DNA of 11,490 nucleotides from Flavobacteriaceae bacterium (GTDB lineage Bacteria > Bacteroidota > Bacteroidia > Flavobacteriales > Flavobacteriaceae), in contig DAOVTF010000028.1 of the NCBI GenBank assembly GCA_030633225.1, forward strand, positions 1-11,490. The letters are read 5' to 3'. A program made the position numbers and the translations under genes. This document shows positions 1 to 8,215 of this stretch, piece after piece (within the stretch, counting starts at the first letter, position 1; each line of letters starts with the position of its first letter). Under the pieces are notes generated by a model that did no database searches, was not told the DNA's origin, and saw only the letters and a list, made by a program, of their open reading frames with translations.

Positions 1-1223
1 ATTATTCCGCCGGTTTCCGTTTGCCACCAGGTATCTACAATAGGATTTTTCTTTTTACCAATATTATCATTATACCAGTGCCAGGCTTCTTCATTGATTG
101 GTTCACCAACTGAGCCAAGTACTTTTAAAGATGATAAATTATATTTTTCAACAAATTCTAAATTTTCTTTTGCAAGAGCACGAATTGCTGTTGGAGCAGT
201 GTAAAACTGAGTGATCTTATGCTTTTCAACTATTTCCCAAAACCTTCCCCAGTCAGGGAAATTTGGAACACCTTCAAACATTACCGTAGTTGCTCCATTT
301 GCCAATGGTCCGTACACAATATAACTATGCCCGGTAATCCAGCCAATATCTGCAGTACACCAATAAATATCATCTTCTAAATATTGAAAAACGTTTTTAA
401 AGGTATAAGCTGTATAAACCATATAACCACCAGTGGTATGAACCATACCTTTTGGCATTCCGGTTGAACCGGAAGTATATAGAATAAATAAAGGATCTTC
501 AGCATCCATTATTTCCGGCTCACATTCTTTAGAAGCATCATCTAACAAAGGTTGCAACCATTTATCACGATCTTCTTTCATTTTAATATCAGAATTAATG
601 CGCTTTGCTACCAAAACTGTTTCCACACCAGGACAATCTTCAAGACCTTCATCAACAATCCCTTTTAGATCAATAGTTTTTGAACCTCTATAAGAACCAT
701 CTGAAGTAATGACCATTTTACAATCACTATCATTGATTCTTGTTGCTAAAGCTGTTGCTGAAAATCCGGCAAAAACCACCGAATGGATTGCTCCTATTCT
801 AGCACATGCCAAGGTTGAAATAGCAAGTTCAGGAATCATAGGTAAATAAATACACACTCTATCTCCTTTTTTAATACCCTGGTCTTTTAACACATTTGCA
901 AATTGATTTACCCTTTCATATAATTGCTGATATGTAATATGTTCTGCTTTTTCATTGGGGTCATTTGGTTCAAATAGAATAGCTGTTTTCTCTCCACGAA
1001 TTCTTAAATGCCTGTCAATACAGTTTTCAGTAATATTTAGCTTAGCTCCTTCAAACCATTTTACTTCAGGTTTTTTAAAATCCCAACTTAACACTTTATC
1101 CCATCTTTTTCGCCAAATAAAATGTTCTTCAGCTACTTCTTCCCAAAATATTTCTGGATTTCTAACCGATTTTCTATGAATTTGAAAGTACTCTTCTAAG
1201 TTTTTAATGTGGTAATTACTCAT
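1..1223 (-). CDS. acs: acetyl-CoA synthetase (AMP-forming), C-terminus beyond the window
   Basis: Activates acetate with ATP and CoA to acetyl-CoA through an acetyl-adenylate, in the cytoplasm. I translated 407 codons from the ATG at 1223 to the window edge; the family is about 630-660 residues, so the C-terminal lid domain with the adenylation lysine is missing here. Visible signatures are the N-terminal ACAS segment (WFEGAKLNITENCIDRHL, near residues 56-73), the P-loop TSGSTGKPKG at 250-259, WITGHSY near 295-301, and DTWWQTETGG at 397-406. In characterised Acs enzymes a Trp of this last motif closes the acyl pocket and favours acetate, so acetate or propionate is the likely substrate. The gene lies 110 bases downstream of a sodium:solute symporter gene on the same strand, consistent with an acetate uptake and activation unit. 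I saw no clear promoter match or terminator in the 110-base gap. Acs is a near-certain call; propionyl-CoA synthetase is less likely. Confidence 0.95.
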   Translation of the reverse strand, partial: MSNYHIKNLEEYFQIHRKSVRNPEIFWEEVAEEHFIWRKRWDKVLSWDFKKPEVKWFEGAKLNITENCIDRHLRIRGEKTAILFEPNDPNEKAEHITYQQLYERVNQFANVLKDQGIKKGDRVCIYLPMIPELAISTLACARIGAIHSVVFAGFSATALATRINDSDCKMVITSDGSYRGSKTIDLKGIVDEGLEDCPGVETVLVAKRINSDIKMKEDRDKWLQPLLDDASKECEPEIMDAEDPLFILYTSGSTGMPKGMVHTTGGYMVYTAYTFKNVFQYLEDDIYWCTADIGWITGHSYIVYGPLANGATTVMFEGVPNFPDWGRFWEIVEKHKITQFYTAPTAIRALAKENLEFVEKYNLSSLKVLGSVGEPINEEAWHWYNDNIGKKKNPIVDTWWQTETGGI

Positions 1224-1333
1224 TTAGCTAATGTTTTGATATAAATATTTATTAGTCTCCTAAATTAGTAAAAAAAATATTTATTCAATTAGTTTTTTCT
1301 ATGGAATACAATAAATCCCTGTTAGAGTAACTA

Positions 1334-3040
1334 TTAATGATCTGATGCTCCTCTAGCTCCGGATGGAATTCTTATATTTTCTACAATTTCTTGCACTTCC
1401 TGTGGAGGATCAGGTGTGAATTTAGAGATTGTTATGGAAACAATAAAATTAACAAGCATGGCAACAGAACCAAATCCTTCTGGGGAAATTCCAAACCACC
1501 AGTTTTCTTTAAGTCCATTTACTGCTTCTCTTCCTCCATCAAAAATTCCAAATTTAAACTTTAAAATATAGTAGGACATAAATAATAGACCTACAACCAT
1601 TCCTGCAATGGCACCTTCTTTATTCATCCGTTTATAAAAAATACCTAATACTATTGCCGGAAAAAATGATGCTGCTGCTAAACCAAATGCCAATGCAACA
1701 ACTGCAGCGACAAATCCTGGCGGATTAATTCCGAACCATCCAGCAACCATTACTGCCACAACTGCACTTAAACGTGCTGCAACCAATTCGCTTTTTTCAG
1801 ATATATTTGGATTAATCATTTTTTTAATAAGATCATGCGAAATTGAAGATGCAATAACCAAAAGTAATCCTGCTGCGGTTGATAGAGCAGCTGCCAATCC
1901 ACCTGCTCCGACAAGAGCTATAACCCAATTTGGAAGTTTAGCAATTTCAGGGTTTGCCAAAACCATAATATCGCGATCAATAGATAATTCATTTGTAGAT
2001 TCATCAGCTACATATTGTACAATACCATCTTTATTTTTGTCTTCAAATTTTATCAATCCCGTTGTTTCCCAATTACCAAACCAATCAGGTAATTCATCAT
2101 ACTTTTTTTCACTTACTGTTTCAATTAAATTGATTCTTGAAAAAACTGCAATTGCTGGTACCGTAGTGTATAATATTGCAATAAATAACAATGCCCAGCC
2201 TGCAGATATACGTGCGTCTTTAACTTTAGGTACGGTAAAAAATCTAACAATAACATGAGGTAAACCAGCTGTCCCAACCATTAATGCCAAAGTAATAGCA
2301 AAAATATCCATCATTGATTTACTACCAGAAGTATATTCGTGAAAACCAAGTTCTTGTTGTAAACCATCTAATTTATCCAACAAATAAACGCCATCTTCAC
2401 CTGTACCTCCAAAACCTAATTGAGGAATAGGATTCCCTGTCATTTGAATCGAAATAAATATGGCGGGAACCATAAAAGCAAATATCAAAACACAATATTG
2501 AGCAACTTGCGTATAAGTAATTCCTTTCATTCCTCCTAAAACAGCATAGAATAAAACTATGGTCATCCCAATATAAACTCCTGTATCAATATCAACTTCT
2601 AAGTATCTTGAAAATACGATTCCAACACCACGCATTTGTCCTGCTACATAAGTAAATGAAACCATCAAAGCTGCAATTATGGCTACAAAACGAGCTACAT
2701 TGGAATAATATCTGTCTCCAATAAAATCAGGAACTGTAAACTTTCCAAATTTTCTAAGATAAGGTGCCAATAATAATGCAAGTAAAACATAACCTCCAGT
2801 CCACCCTAACAAATAAACAGATCCATCATATCCTGTAAAAGATACAATTCCGGCTAAGGAGATAAAGGAAGCTGCTGACATCCAATCTGCTGCTGTAGCC
2901 ATTCCATTAATAATTGGTGGAACACCTCCACCGGCAATATAAAATTCTTTGGAAGAATCTGCCCGAGCCCATATTGCAATTCCTATATAAATTGCAAAAG
3001 TTATCCCTACAAGTATCCATGTCCATGTTAATATTCCCAT
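1334..3040 (-). CDS. sodium:solute symporter, VC_2705 subfamily (probable acetate/organic-acid uptake)
   Basis: Inner-membrane permease of the SSS family, 568 residues with about 13 predicted membrane segments. The N-terminus carries the family pattern of a first helix, then FYIAGGGV (33-40) and ATAADWMSAASFISLAG (48-64). The segment GLAAALSTAAGLLLVIASS (381-399) contains the Ser-Thr pair (387-388) that matches the Na2 sodium site of SSS transporters. A large polar insertion at about 302-370 contains DKNKDG (334-339), resembling a calcium-binding loop; I recall this insertion as typical of the VC_2705 subfamily. The DUF4212 small-subunit gene lies 15 bases upstream, and acs follows. Members of this subfamily regularly sit beside a DUF4212 gene. 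Acetate as the substrate is inferred from acs; propionate or another small carboxylate is possible. The ATG at 3040 gives a normal family N-terminus. Confidence 0.93.
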   Translation of the reverse strand: MGILTWTWILVGITFAIYIGIAIWARADSSKEFYIAGGGVPPIINGMATAADWMSAASFISLAGIVSFTGYDGSVYLLGWTGGYVLLALLLAPYLRKFGKFTVPDFIGDRYYSNVARFVAIIAALMVSFTYVAGQMRGVGIVFSRYLEVDIDTGVYIGMTIVLFYAVLGGMKGITYTQVAQYCVLIFAFMVPAIFISIQMTGNPIPQLGFGGTGEDGVYLLDKLDGLQQELGFHEYTSGSKSMMDIFAITLALMVGTAGLPHVIVRFFTVPKVKDARISAGWALLFIAILYTTVPAIAVFSRINLIETVSEKKYDELPDWFGNWETTGLIKFEDKNKDGIVQYVADESTNELSIDRDIMVLANPEIAKLPNWVIALVGAGGLAAALSTAAGLLLVIASSISHDLIKKMINPNISEKSELVAARLSAVVAVMVAGWFGINPPGFVAAVVALAFGLAAASFFPAIVLGIFYKRMNKEGAIAGMVVGLLFMSYYILKFKFGIFDGGREAVNGLKENWWFGISPEGFGSVAMLVNFIVSITISKFTPDPPQEVQEIVENIRIPSGARGASDH

Positions 3041-3055
3041 GATATTTATAAAAAA

Positions 3056-3313
3056 TTATTCATCAACGTTATATTTTTTATCCAATCTATTCATCAATCT
3101 AACATAAACAAAAATTAAAATAACAAATACATACATTGCACCTTGTTGAGCAAACCAGAACCCCAATTTAAAACCTCCTAATTTGACGGTATTTAATTGT
3201 TCAACCAACAAAATCCCAAAAACATAAGAAACTATAAACCAGATAGTTAGTAGTATCGCCAAATATCGAAGATTCTCTTTCCAATACTTTTTCATCTTTT
3301 CTTTATGTAACAT
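3056..3313 (-). CDS. DUF4212 small membrane subunit of the symporter
   Basis: An 85-residue protein with two hydrophobic helices, at about 17-37 and 51-72, and short charged ends. The pattern YWKENLR before helix 1 and GGFKLGFWFAQQGAMYVF into helix 2 matches the DUF4212 (putative solute:sodium symporter small subunit) family, whose members are about 80-100 residues and sit next to VC_2705-type symporters. Here the symporter starts 15 bases after its stop, so the two are almost certainly co-transcribed. The precise role is not established; a membrane-embedded accessory subunit is the usual assumption. An alternative start at Met7 (position 3295) would remove six residues without touching the conserved part, so the true start is uncertain. 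It is the first gene of the leftward unit, but I found no acceptable TAnnTTTG promoter directly upstream. Confidence 0.88.
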   Translation of the reverse strand: MLHKEKMKKYWKENLRYLAILLTIWFIVSYVFGILLVEQLNTVKLGGFKLGFWFAQQGAMYVFVILIFVYVRLMNRLDKKYNVDE

Positions 3314-3376
3314 AATTCTTTGTTTGGTTACTAAAATAAGGGTTTATTATTTTTAAAATTACTTTTCCAATAAATT

Positions 3377-3411
3377 TTTGATTTATTTAATTGCAAATTA
3401 CATTATTTTTG
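3377..3411 (+). promoter_or_regulatory. candidate Bacteroidota-type promoter for uvrB
   Basis: TTTG at 3377-3380 and TATTTTTG at 3404-3411 match the Bacteroidota -33 (TTTG) and -7 (TAnnTTTG) elements, with a 23-base spacer at the upper end of the usual range. Transcription would begin near 3418 and leave a uvrB leader of about 170 bases that includes the AATTG repeat. In such AT-rich DNA a chance match is possible. No exact TAnnTTTG lies closer to uvrB. Confidence 0.4.
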
Positions 3412-3441
3412 TAATACCAATTTGATTTTGTAATGTCGTAA

Positions 3442-3465
3442 AATTGAATTGAATTGAATTGAATT
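3442..3465. repeat. AATTG pentanucleotide tandem repeat, 4.8 copies
   Basis: Four perfect AATTG units are followed by AATT, directly in tandem, in the divergent gap between the DUF4212 gene and uvrB. It is a simple-sequence repeat able to change copy number by strand slippage. It lies outside coding sequence, so any effect would be on transcription or the uvrB leader. The rest of the 275-base gap (3314-3588) is AT-rich without a gene. Confidence 0.9.
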
Positions 3466-3588
3466 AATTTTTACAAGATTGAGGCATAATATTTTAGTAT
3501 AGCCTTGGTTATAGTCAAATGTTTAAACGAAGATATTGTGAAAAATAAACAATTTCAATAAGATATTATAAATTTAATTTGGTATAAA

Positions 3589-5577
3589 ATGCAATTTAAA
3601 TTAAAATCAGAATTTAAACCAACCGGTGATCAACCTCAAGCAATTAAGCAATTGGTAAATGGGGTTATTGAAGGTGAAAAATATCAGGTTTTGCTTGGTG
3701 TAACTGGTTCTGGAAAAACATTTACAGTTGCTAATGTGATTGAAAAAGTTGAAAAACCTACTTTAGTTTTAGCGCATAATAAAACTTTGGCAGCTCAGTT
3801 GTATTCTGAATTCAAGCAATTTTTTCCTGAAAATGCAGTAGAGTATTTTGTTTCATATTACGATTATTATCAACCCGAAGCATATTTACCAACAACCGGT
3901 TTATATATTGAAAAAGATCTTTCAATCAACGATGAGATTGAACGCATGCGTTTAAGTACAACTTCTTCGCTCCTTTCGGGGAGGAGAGATGTTTTAGTTG
4001 TTGCCTCTGTTTCATGTTTATATGGTATTGGTAATCCAGTTGAGTTTAAAAAAAATGTGATTACCATTGAAGTTGATCAAGTAATTGCTAGAACTCAATT
4101 TTTACATCGATTGGTAACAAGTTTGTATTCCAGGTCGGATGCCGAAGTTAAAAGTGGAACTTTTAAAGTTAAAGGCGATACGATTACTATTTATCCTTCT
4201 TATGGCGAGTATGGATTTAGAGTCCATTTTTTTGGTGATGAGATTGAAGAAATTGAAAGTTTTGATCTGATTAATAATCAAATCATTGATAAATTTGAGA
4301 GTTTAAATATTTATCCGGCTAACTTATTTGTAACCTCACCCGATGTTTTACAAAATGCCATCCATCAAATACAAGATGATATGGTAAAACAAGTAGATTA
4401 TTTCAAAGAAATTGGCAAACATTTAGAAGCCAAAAGGTTAAAAGAGAGAACCGAATTTGATCTTGAAATGATTCGTGAGCTGGGTTATTGTAGTGGAATT
4501 GAAAATTATTCCCGCTACCTTGACGGAAGAGAACCAGGAACACGACCTTTTTGTTTGTTAGATTATTTCCCAAATGATTACTTAATGTTGATAGATGAAA
4601 GTCATGTTACTATACCTCAAACCCATGCCATGTACGGAGGTGATCGTTCAAGAAAAGAAAATTTGGTTGAATATGGTTTTCGCTTACCTGCTGCCATGGA
4701 TAATAGACCTTTAAAGTTTGAAGAATTTGAAGCAATCCAAAACCAGGTTATTTATTTAAGTGCAACTCCGGCTGATTATGAAATGCAGCTTGCAGAAGGA
4801 GTTTTTGTAGAACAGGTTATTCGTCCGACTGGCTTATTAGACCCTGAAATAGAAGTAAGACCAAGTTTGAATCAAATAGATGATCTTATAGAAGAAATTC
4901 ATGTTAGAATTGAAAAGGATGAGCGGATTTTAGTTACAACTCTAACGAAAAGAATGGCAGAAGAACTGACTAAATATTTAACTAGAATCCAAATTCGTTG
5001 TAGATATATTCATTCTGATGTGGATACCTTAGAACGTGTTGAAATTATGCACGATCTGCGAAAAGGTTTATTTGATGTACTAATTGGGGTGAATCTTTTA
5101 CGTGAAGGTCTTGATCTACCAGAAGTATCGCTAGTAGCAATTTTAGATGCAGATAAAGAAGGTTTTTTACGAAGTCACCGTTCACTAACACAAACGGTTG
5201 GAAGAGCAGCAAGAAACATAAATGGAAGAGCTATTATGTATGCTGATAAAATTACCAAAAGTATGCAACTCACTATTGATGAAACTATTAGAAGGAGAGA
5301 GAAACAAATATCTTATAATGTAGAACACAATATAACGCCAACGCAGATCAAGAAAAATATTGATGAATCTCTTACTAAAAAACAAATCACAACGTATCAA
5401 TATGATGAAGCAAATGCAAAGGCGGCAGAAGCTGATCTACAATATTTAGCCAAACCAGAAATTGAAAAACGAATTCGAGAAAAACGTAAAAATATGGAAG
5501 TTGCTGCTAAAGCATTAGATTTTTTAATTGCGGCCAAATTTAGGGATGAGATTAAGGAATTACAGACTTTCTTATAA
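3589..5577 (+). CDS. uvrB: UvrABC excinuclease subunit B
   Basis: Damage-verifying helicase-like subunit of nucleotide excision repair, loaded onto DNA by UvrA and then recruiting UvrC for dual incision. At 662 residues it is a normal, complete UvrB. Visible elements in order: Walker A GVTGSGKT (37-44); the DNA-clamping beta-hairpin region starting YYDYYQPEAYLP (90-101); the DEAD-like box DESH (336-339); YLSATP (389-394); helicase motif VI QTVGRAARN (535-543); and the C-terminal UVR coiled-coil hairpin that contacts UvrC (about 624-660). No key residue is missing and there is no frameshift. The ATG at 3589 gives MQFKLKSEFKPTGDQP, the usual family start, with an A-rich leader and no Shine-Dalgarno sequence. 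The gene points away from the acetate block and is followed after 13 bases by a lactonase-family gene, so the two probably share a transcript although no functional link is known. Confidence 0.98.
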   Translation: MQFKLKSEFKPTGDQPQAIKQLVNGVIEGEKYQVLLGVTGSGKTFTVANVIEKVEKPTLVLAHNKTLAAQLYSEFKQFFPENAVEYFVSYYDYYQPEAYLPTTGLYIEKDLSINDEIERMRLSTTSSLLSGRRDVLVVASVSCLYGIGNPVEFKKNVITIEVDQVIARTQFLHRLVTSLYSRSDAEVKSGTFKVKGDTITIYPSYGEYGFRVHFFGDEIEEIESFDLINNQIIDKFESLNIYPANLFVTSPDVLQNAIHQIQDDMVKQVDYFKEIGKHLEAKRLKERTEFDLEMIRELGYCSGIENYSRYLDGREPGTRPFCLLDYFPNDYLMLIDESHVTIPQTHAMYGGDRSRKENLVEYGFRLPAAMDNRPLKFEEFEAIQNQVIYLSATPADYEMQLAEGVFVEQVIRPTGLLDPEIEVRPSLNQIDDLIEEIHVRIEKDERILVTTLTKRMAEELTKYLTRIQIRCRYIHSDVDTLERVEIMHDLRKGLFDVLIGVNLLREGLDLPEVSLVAILDADKEGFLRSHRSLTQTVGRAARNINGRAIMYADKITKSMQLTIDETIRRREKQISYNVEHNITPTQIKKNIDESLTKKQITTYQYDEANAKAAEADLQYLAKPEIEKRIREKRKNMEVAAKALDFLIAAKFRDEIKELQTFL

Positions 5578-5590
5578 AAAATGACAAACA

Positions 5591-6697
5591 ATGAATGTAC
5601 AGTTTATTTTATTATTTATTTTAATTAATACTATTATAGGCAAAGATTTGACTGCTCAAAACAATCATAATTTCTATGTTGGAACTTACACAAAAGGTGA
5701 CAGTAAAGGTATTTATAAATACAGTTTAAAAAATGATGGAACCCTGCAATTTCAGGGTTTAGTAGCTAAATCTAACAATCCTTCGTTTTTGGCTAAAACT
5801 TCCGATAATAAATACTTAATCGCTGTAAATGAAATAAACAGTGAAAATGGTTTAGGAACCGTTGAATCATTTTTAATTCAAAAAGATAGTTTACAATTTA
5901 TTAATAGAACTTCATCGGGTGGAGCTCACCCATGTTTTCTAGCAATAAATAAGGATGGTTTTGTACTTGTTGCTAACTATACAGGTGGAAATGTTGGCTT
6001 ATTAAAGGTTGGTGAAAAAGGAAAACTATCCGATTTACTGGACGTTCAACAGCATAAAGGAAAAGGAATATCAGAAAGACAAAAAAATCCTCATACGCAT
6101 TCAGCATGGTTTGATCCAATGGACAATCAAATTATTTCAGTTGATCTTGGCACCAATGAACTTTGGTTATCTCAATTAGATACTTTGCAAAATATATTAA
6201 TTCCATCAAATCCAAATAAATTAAATATGGCACCTGGTGCAGGGCCAAGACATTTGGTTTTTCATCCTAATGCAAAATGGATTTATGTTTTGAATGAGTT
6301 GAATAGCACCATAACCCTAGTGCAAAAAACTGATGATGGAAAATATATAAAAAAAGGTTCATTCTCAACTTTACCAAAAGACTATAAGAAACCAAATACT
6401 TGTGCAGATATTCATATTTCACAAGACGGAAAGTATGTTTACGTATCAAACCGAGGTCATAATAGTATTGCTATTTATAAAGTAAACCTAACTGATGGTT
6501 CCTTGAATTTGATTGGTCACGAATCTACAAGAGGTGATGGGCCAAGGAATTTTTCTTTTTCTCCTGATGATAAATATTTACTTGTAGCCAATCAGCTTAC
6601 AAATAATATTGTTTCCTTTAACAAAAATAAAGCTACTGGACTTTTAGAATATGTTCAAGAAATAGACGCACCAACTCCGGTTTGTATTTTATTTTGA
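5591..6697 (+). CDS. exported lactonase-family (PF10282) seven-bladed beta-propeller protein
   Basis: A 368-residue protein of the family that includes YbhE-type 6-phosphogluconolactonase. An N-terminal hydrophobic stretch (about 4-17) ending in TAQ at 21-23 looks like a signal peptide, probably cleaved before Gln23, so the protein is predicted to be periplasmic or outside the cell. Family signatures recur as propeller blades: FYVGTYTKGDSKGIY (28-42), SSGGAHPCFLAIN (108-120), ANYTGGNVGL (128-137), HTHSAWFDP (168-176), GPRHLVFHP (218-226), CADIHISQDGKYVYVSNRGH (271-290), GDGPRNFSFSPDDKYLLVAN (315-334), and the typical tail PTPVCILF. Since 6-phosphogluconate metabolism is cytoplasmic, export argues against the classical pentose-phosphate role; hydrolysis of another lactone, or a non-enzymatic propeller, is possible. 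The start is 13 bases after uvrB, implying co-transcription. The family is secure; the substrate is unknown. Confidence 0.9.
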   Translation: MNVQFILLFILINTIIGKDLTAQNNHNFYVGTYTKGDSKGIYKYSLKNDGTLQFQGLVAKSNNPSFLAKTSDNKYLIAVNEINSENGLGTVESFLIQKDSLQFINRTSSGGAHPCFLAINKDGFVLVANYTGGNVGLLKVGEKGKLSDLLDVQQHKGKGISERQKNPHTHSAWFDPMDNQIISVDLGTNELWLSQLDTLQNILIPSNPNKLNMAPGAGPRHLVFHPNAKWIYVLNELNSTITLVQKTDDGKYIKKGSFSTLPKDYKKPNTCADIHISQDGKYVYVSNRGHNSIAIYKVNLTDGSLNLIGHESTRGDGPRNFSFSPDDKYLLVANQLTNNIVSFNKNKATGLLEYVQEIDAPTPVCILF

Positions 6698-6756
6698 ATA
6701 GTGCTTTTGTAAATTGATTTAATGGTCAACCAATATCAGCGACGTAAAGAATTCCA

Positions 6757-6789
6757 CCTTTTACTTTTTACTTTAACCTTTTTACTTTA
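6757..6789. repeat. short pyrimidine-rich imperfect repeat (TTTTACTTT, three copies)
   Basis: TTTTACTTT occurs at 6759-6767, 6766-6774 and 6780-6788 in the 96-base gap between two convergent genes, within a stretch containing almost only C and T on the plus strand. There is no clear stem-loop terminator in this gap. The role is unknown; it may be low-complexity spacer DNA. Confidence 0.6.
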
Positions 6790-6793
6790 TTTC

Positions 6794-8158
6794 CTACTTC
6801 TGCCCCATCATCATTTTGATCAATTTCAATTTTCCTAAAGTTCTAGGATAATATTTAATATTAGGCTCTATCCAAGTTGGTTTATCTAAAATACTTTTAT
6901 AATGTGTAAAAGCTCTAAACCCATTTTCACCGTGATAATTCCCCATTCCACTATCTCCTACTCCACCAAAACCCATATTGCTATTGGTTAAATGCATTAC
7001 CGCATCATTAACCGCACCTCCACCAAATGAGACTTCTTTTAAAATCTTTTCTTTTATTTTACTTTCACTAGTAAAAATATAACATGCTAAAGGTTTTGAT
7101 CTGGATTTTACTTTTGCAATAGCATCATCAATATTTTCATATTCAATTACTGGTAGAATTGGTCCAAATATTTCATCCTGCATAATTTTATCATCAAAGG
7201 TCACATCGGTCATTATAGTTGGTTCAAAGTACCTTTCTTTTATATCATAACTTCCTCCGGAATAAATTTTCTTCTCATCTAACAGATCCACTAGTCTGTT
7301 CATATTCCTTTCATTAATAATTTGTACATAATTATCATTATCTACAGAAAAATGAGAATTTTCAATTTCAACTTTAATTTGTTTTAAAAATTTGTCCTTG
7401 ATGTTTTTATGAACAAAAATATAATCAGGCGCTACGCATGTTTGTCCAGCATTTAAAAATTTAGCCCAAACCATTCTTTTAACAGATATTTTAAGATCAC
7501 ATTTTTCGGTTAAAAATGTAGGACTTTTACCTCCCAATTCTAAAGTAACCGGAGTTAAATGTTTGGCTGCAGCCTGATATACTATTCGCCCTACAGGTAT
7601 GCTTCCTGTAAAAAATATTTTATCAAATTTTTGATCGAGCAATTCTTTTGTCTCTTGAACACCACCTTCAATTACTTTAAAAAATTTAGGATCAAAATTT
7701 TCATTGACCAATTTTGCCATTGCTTTGCTTGTATTTGAAGGAAGTTCACTAGGTTTTAAAATAACTGTATTCCCTGCTGCTATCGCTGCTATTGCCGGTG
7801 CAATAGATAAGTGGAACGGATAATTCCAAGCACCAATTACTAATGAAACGCCTAAAGGTTCAGGCACAACATAACTTCTACCTGGCATATTTAGTAAATT
7901 GGTTTTTACCCTTTTTACTTTTGACCATTTTTTCACATTCTTTAAGGCCTCATCAATATCGTGATATAGTATAGAAAGTTCACTAGTATAATTATCAAAA
8001 ATAGATTTCTTAAAATCAGAATAAATTGCTTGATTTAAATCATCTTCATATTTTTTAAGTAACTCTTTTAATTTTTTAAGTTGTTCTTTTCTAAAATCAA
8101 TACTTTTAGTTGTATTTGTATTAAAAAAATCTCTTTGCGTATTAATTATTTGTTCCAT
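6794..8158 (-). CDS. aldehyde dehydrogenase, class 3-like (NAD(P)+-dependent)
   Basis: Oxidises an aldehyde to the carboxylic acid with NAD(P)+. The 454-residue length fits the shorter class-3 branch (fatty and aromatic aldehyde dehydrogenases, about 450-480 residues) rather than the roughly 490-residue class-1/2 enzymes. Catalytic elements are complete: GAWNYPF with the oxyanion Asn112; the nucleotide-binding FFTGSIPVGR (182-191); the general base Glu207 in VTLELGGKSP; and the nucleophile Cys241 in NAGQTCVAPDY. EIFGPILPV and the C-terminal GMGNYHGENGFRAFTH motif are also typical. The N-terminus is a charged helix that forms part of the cofactor domain. No signal peptide or clear C-terminal membrane anchor is seen, so a cytoplasmic enzyme is expected. 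The DUF1028 gene ends 57 bases upstream on the same strand, but a TAnnTTTG element in that gap suggests a separate promoter. The physiological aldehyde cannot be told from sequence. Confidence 0.95.
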   Translation of the reverse strand: MEQIINTQRDFFNTNTTKSIDFRKEQLKKLKELLKKYEDDLNQAIYSDFKKSIFDNYTSELSILYHDIDEALKNVKKWSKVKRVKTNLLNMPGRSYVVPEPLGVSLVIGAWNYPFHLSIAPAIAAIAAGNTVILKPSELPSNTSKAMAKLVNENFDPKFFKVIEGGVQETKELLDQKFDKIFFTGSIPVGRIVYQAAAKHLTPVTLELGGKSPTFLTEKCDLKISVKRMVWAKFLNAGQTCVAPDYIFVHKNIKDKFLKQIKVEIENSHFSVDNDNYVQIINERNMNRLVDLLDEKKIYSGGSYDIKERYFEPTIMTDVTFDDKIMQDEIFGPILPVIEYENIDDAIAKVKSRSKPLACYIFTSESKIKEKILKEVSFGGGAVNDAVMHLTNSNMGFGGVGDSGMGNYHGENGFRAFTHYKSILDKPTWIEPNIKYYPRTLGKLKLIKMMMGQK

Positions 8159-8177
8159 ATAAATAAAGTGTTGTTTC

Positions 8178-8185
8178 CAAAATTA
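8178..8185 (-). promoter_or_regulatory. TAnnTTTG -7 element upstream of the aldehyde dehydrogenase
   Basis: On the minus strand this reads TAATTTTG, an exact match to TAnnTTTG, ending 20 bases before the ATG at 8158. A start near 8171 would give a leader of about 12 bases. No TTG is found 17-23 bases further upstream, so only half the promoter is supported. Confidence 0.35.
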
Positions 8186-8215
8186 CAGATAATATTGTTA
8201 TAAAATTACCTCACA

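Noticed and set aside
955..1179. Plus-strand open frame opposite acs
   Set aside because: It is antisense to a confidently identified acs coding region and its translation resembles no protein; it is a shadow. The same holds for the antisense frames within the symporter, uvrB, lactonase, DUF1028 and transaldolase genes.
3331..3338. TATTTTAG on the minus strand as promoter of the symporter operon
   Set aside because: One mismatch to TAnnTTTG, with the nearest TTG 29 bases upstream; not distinguishable from AT-rich background.
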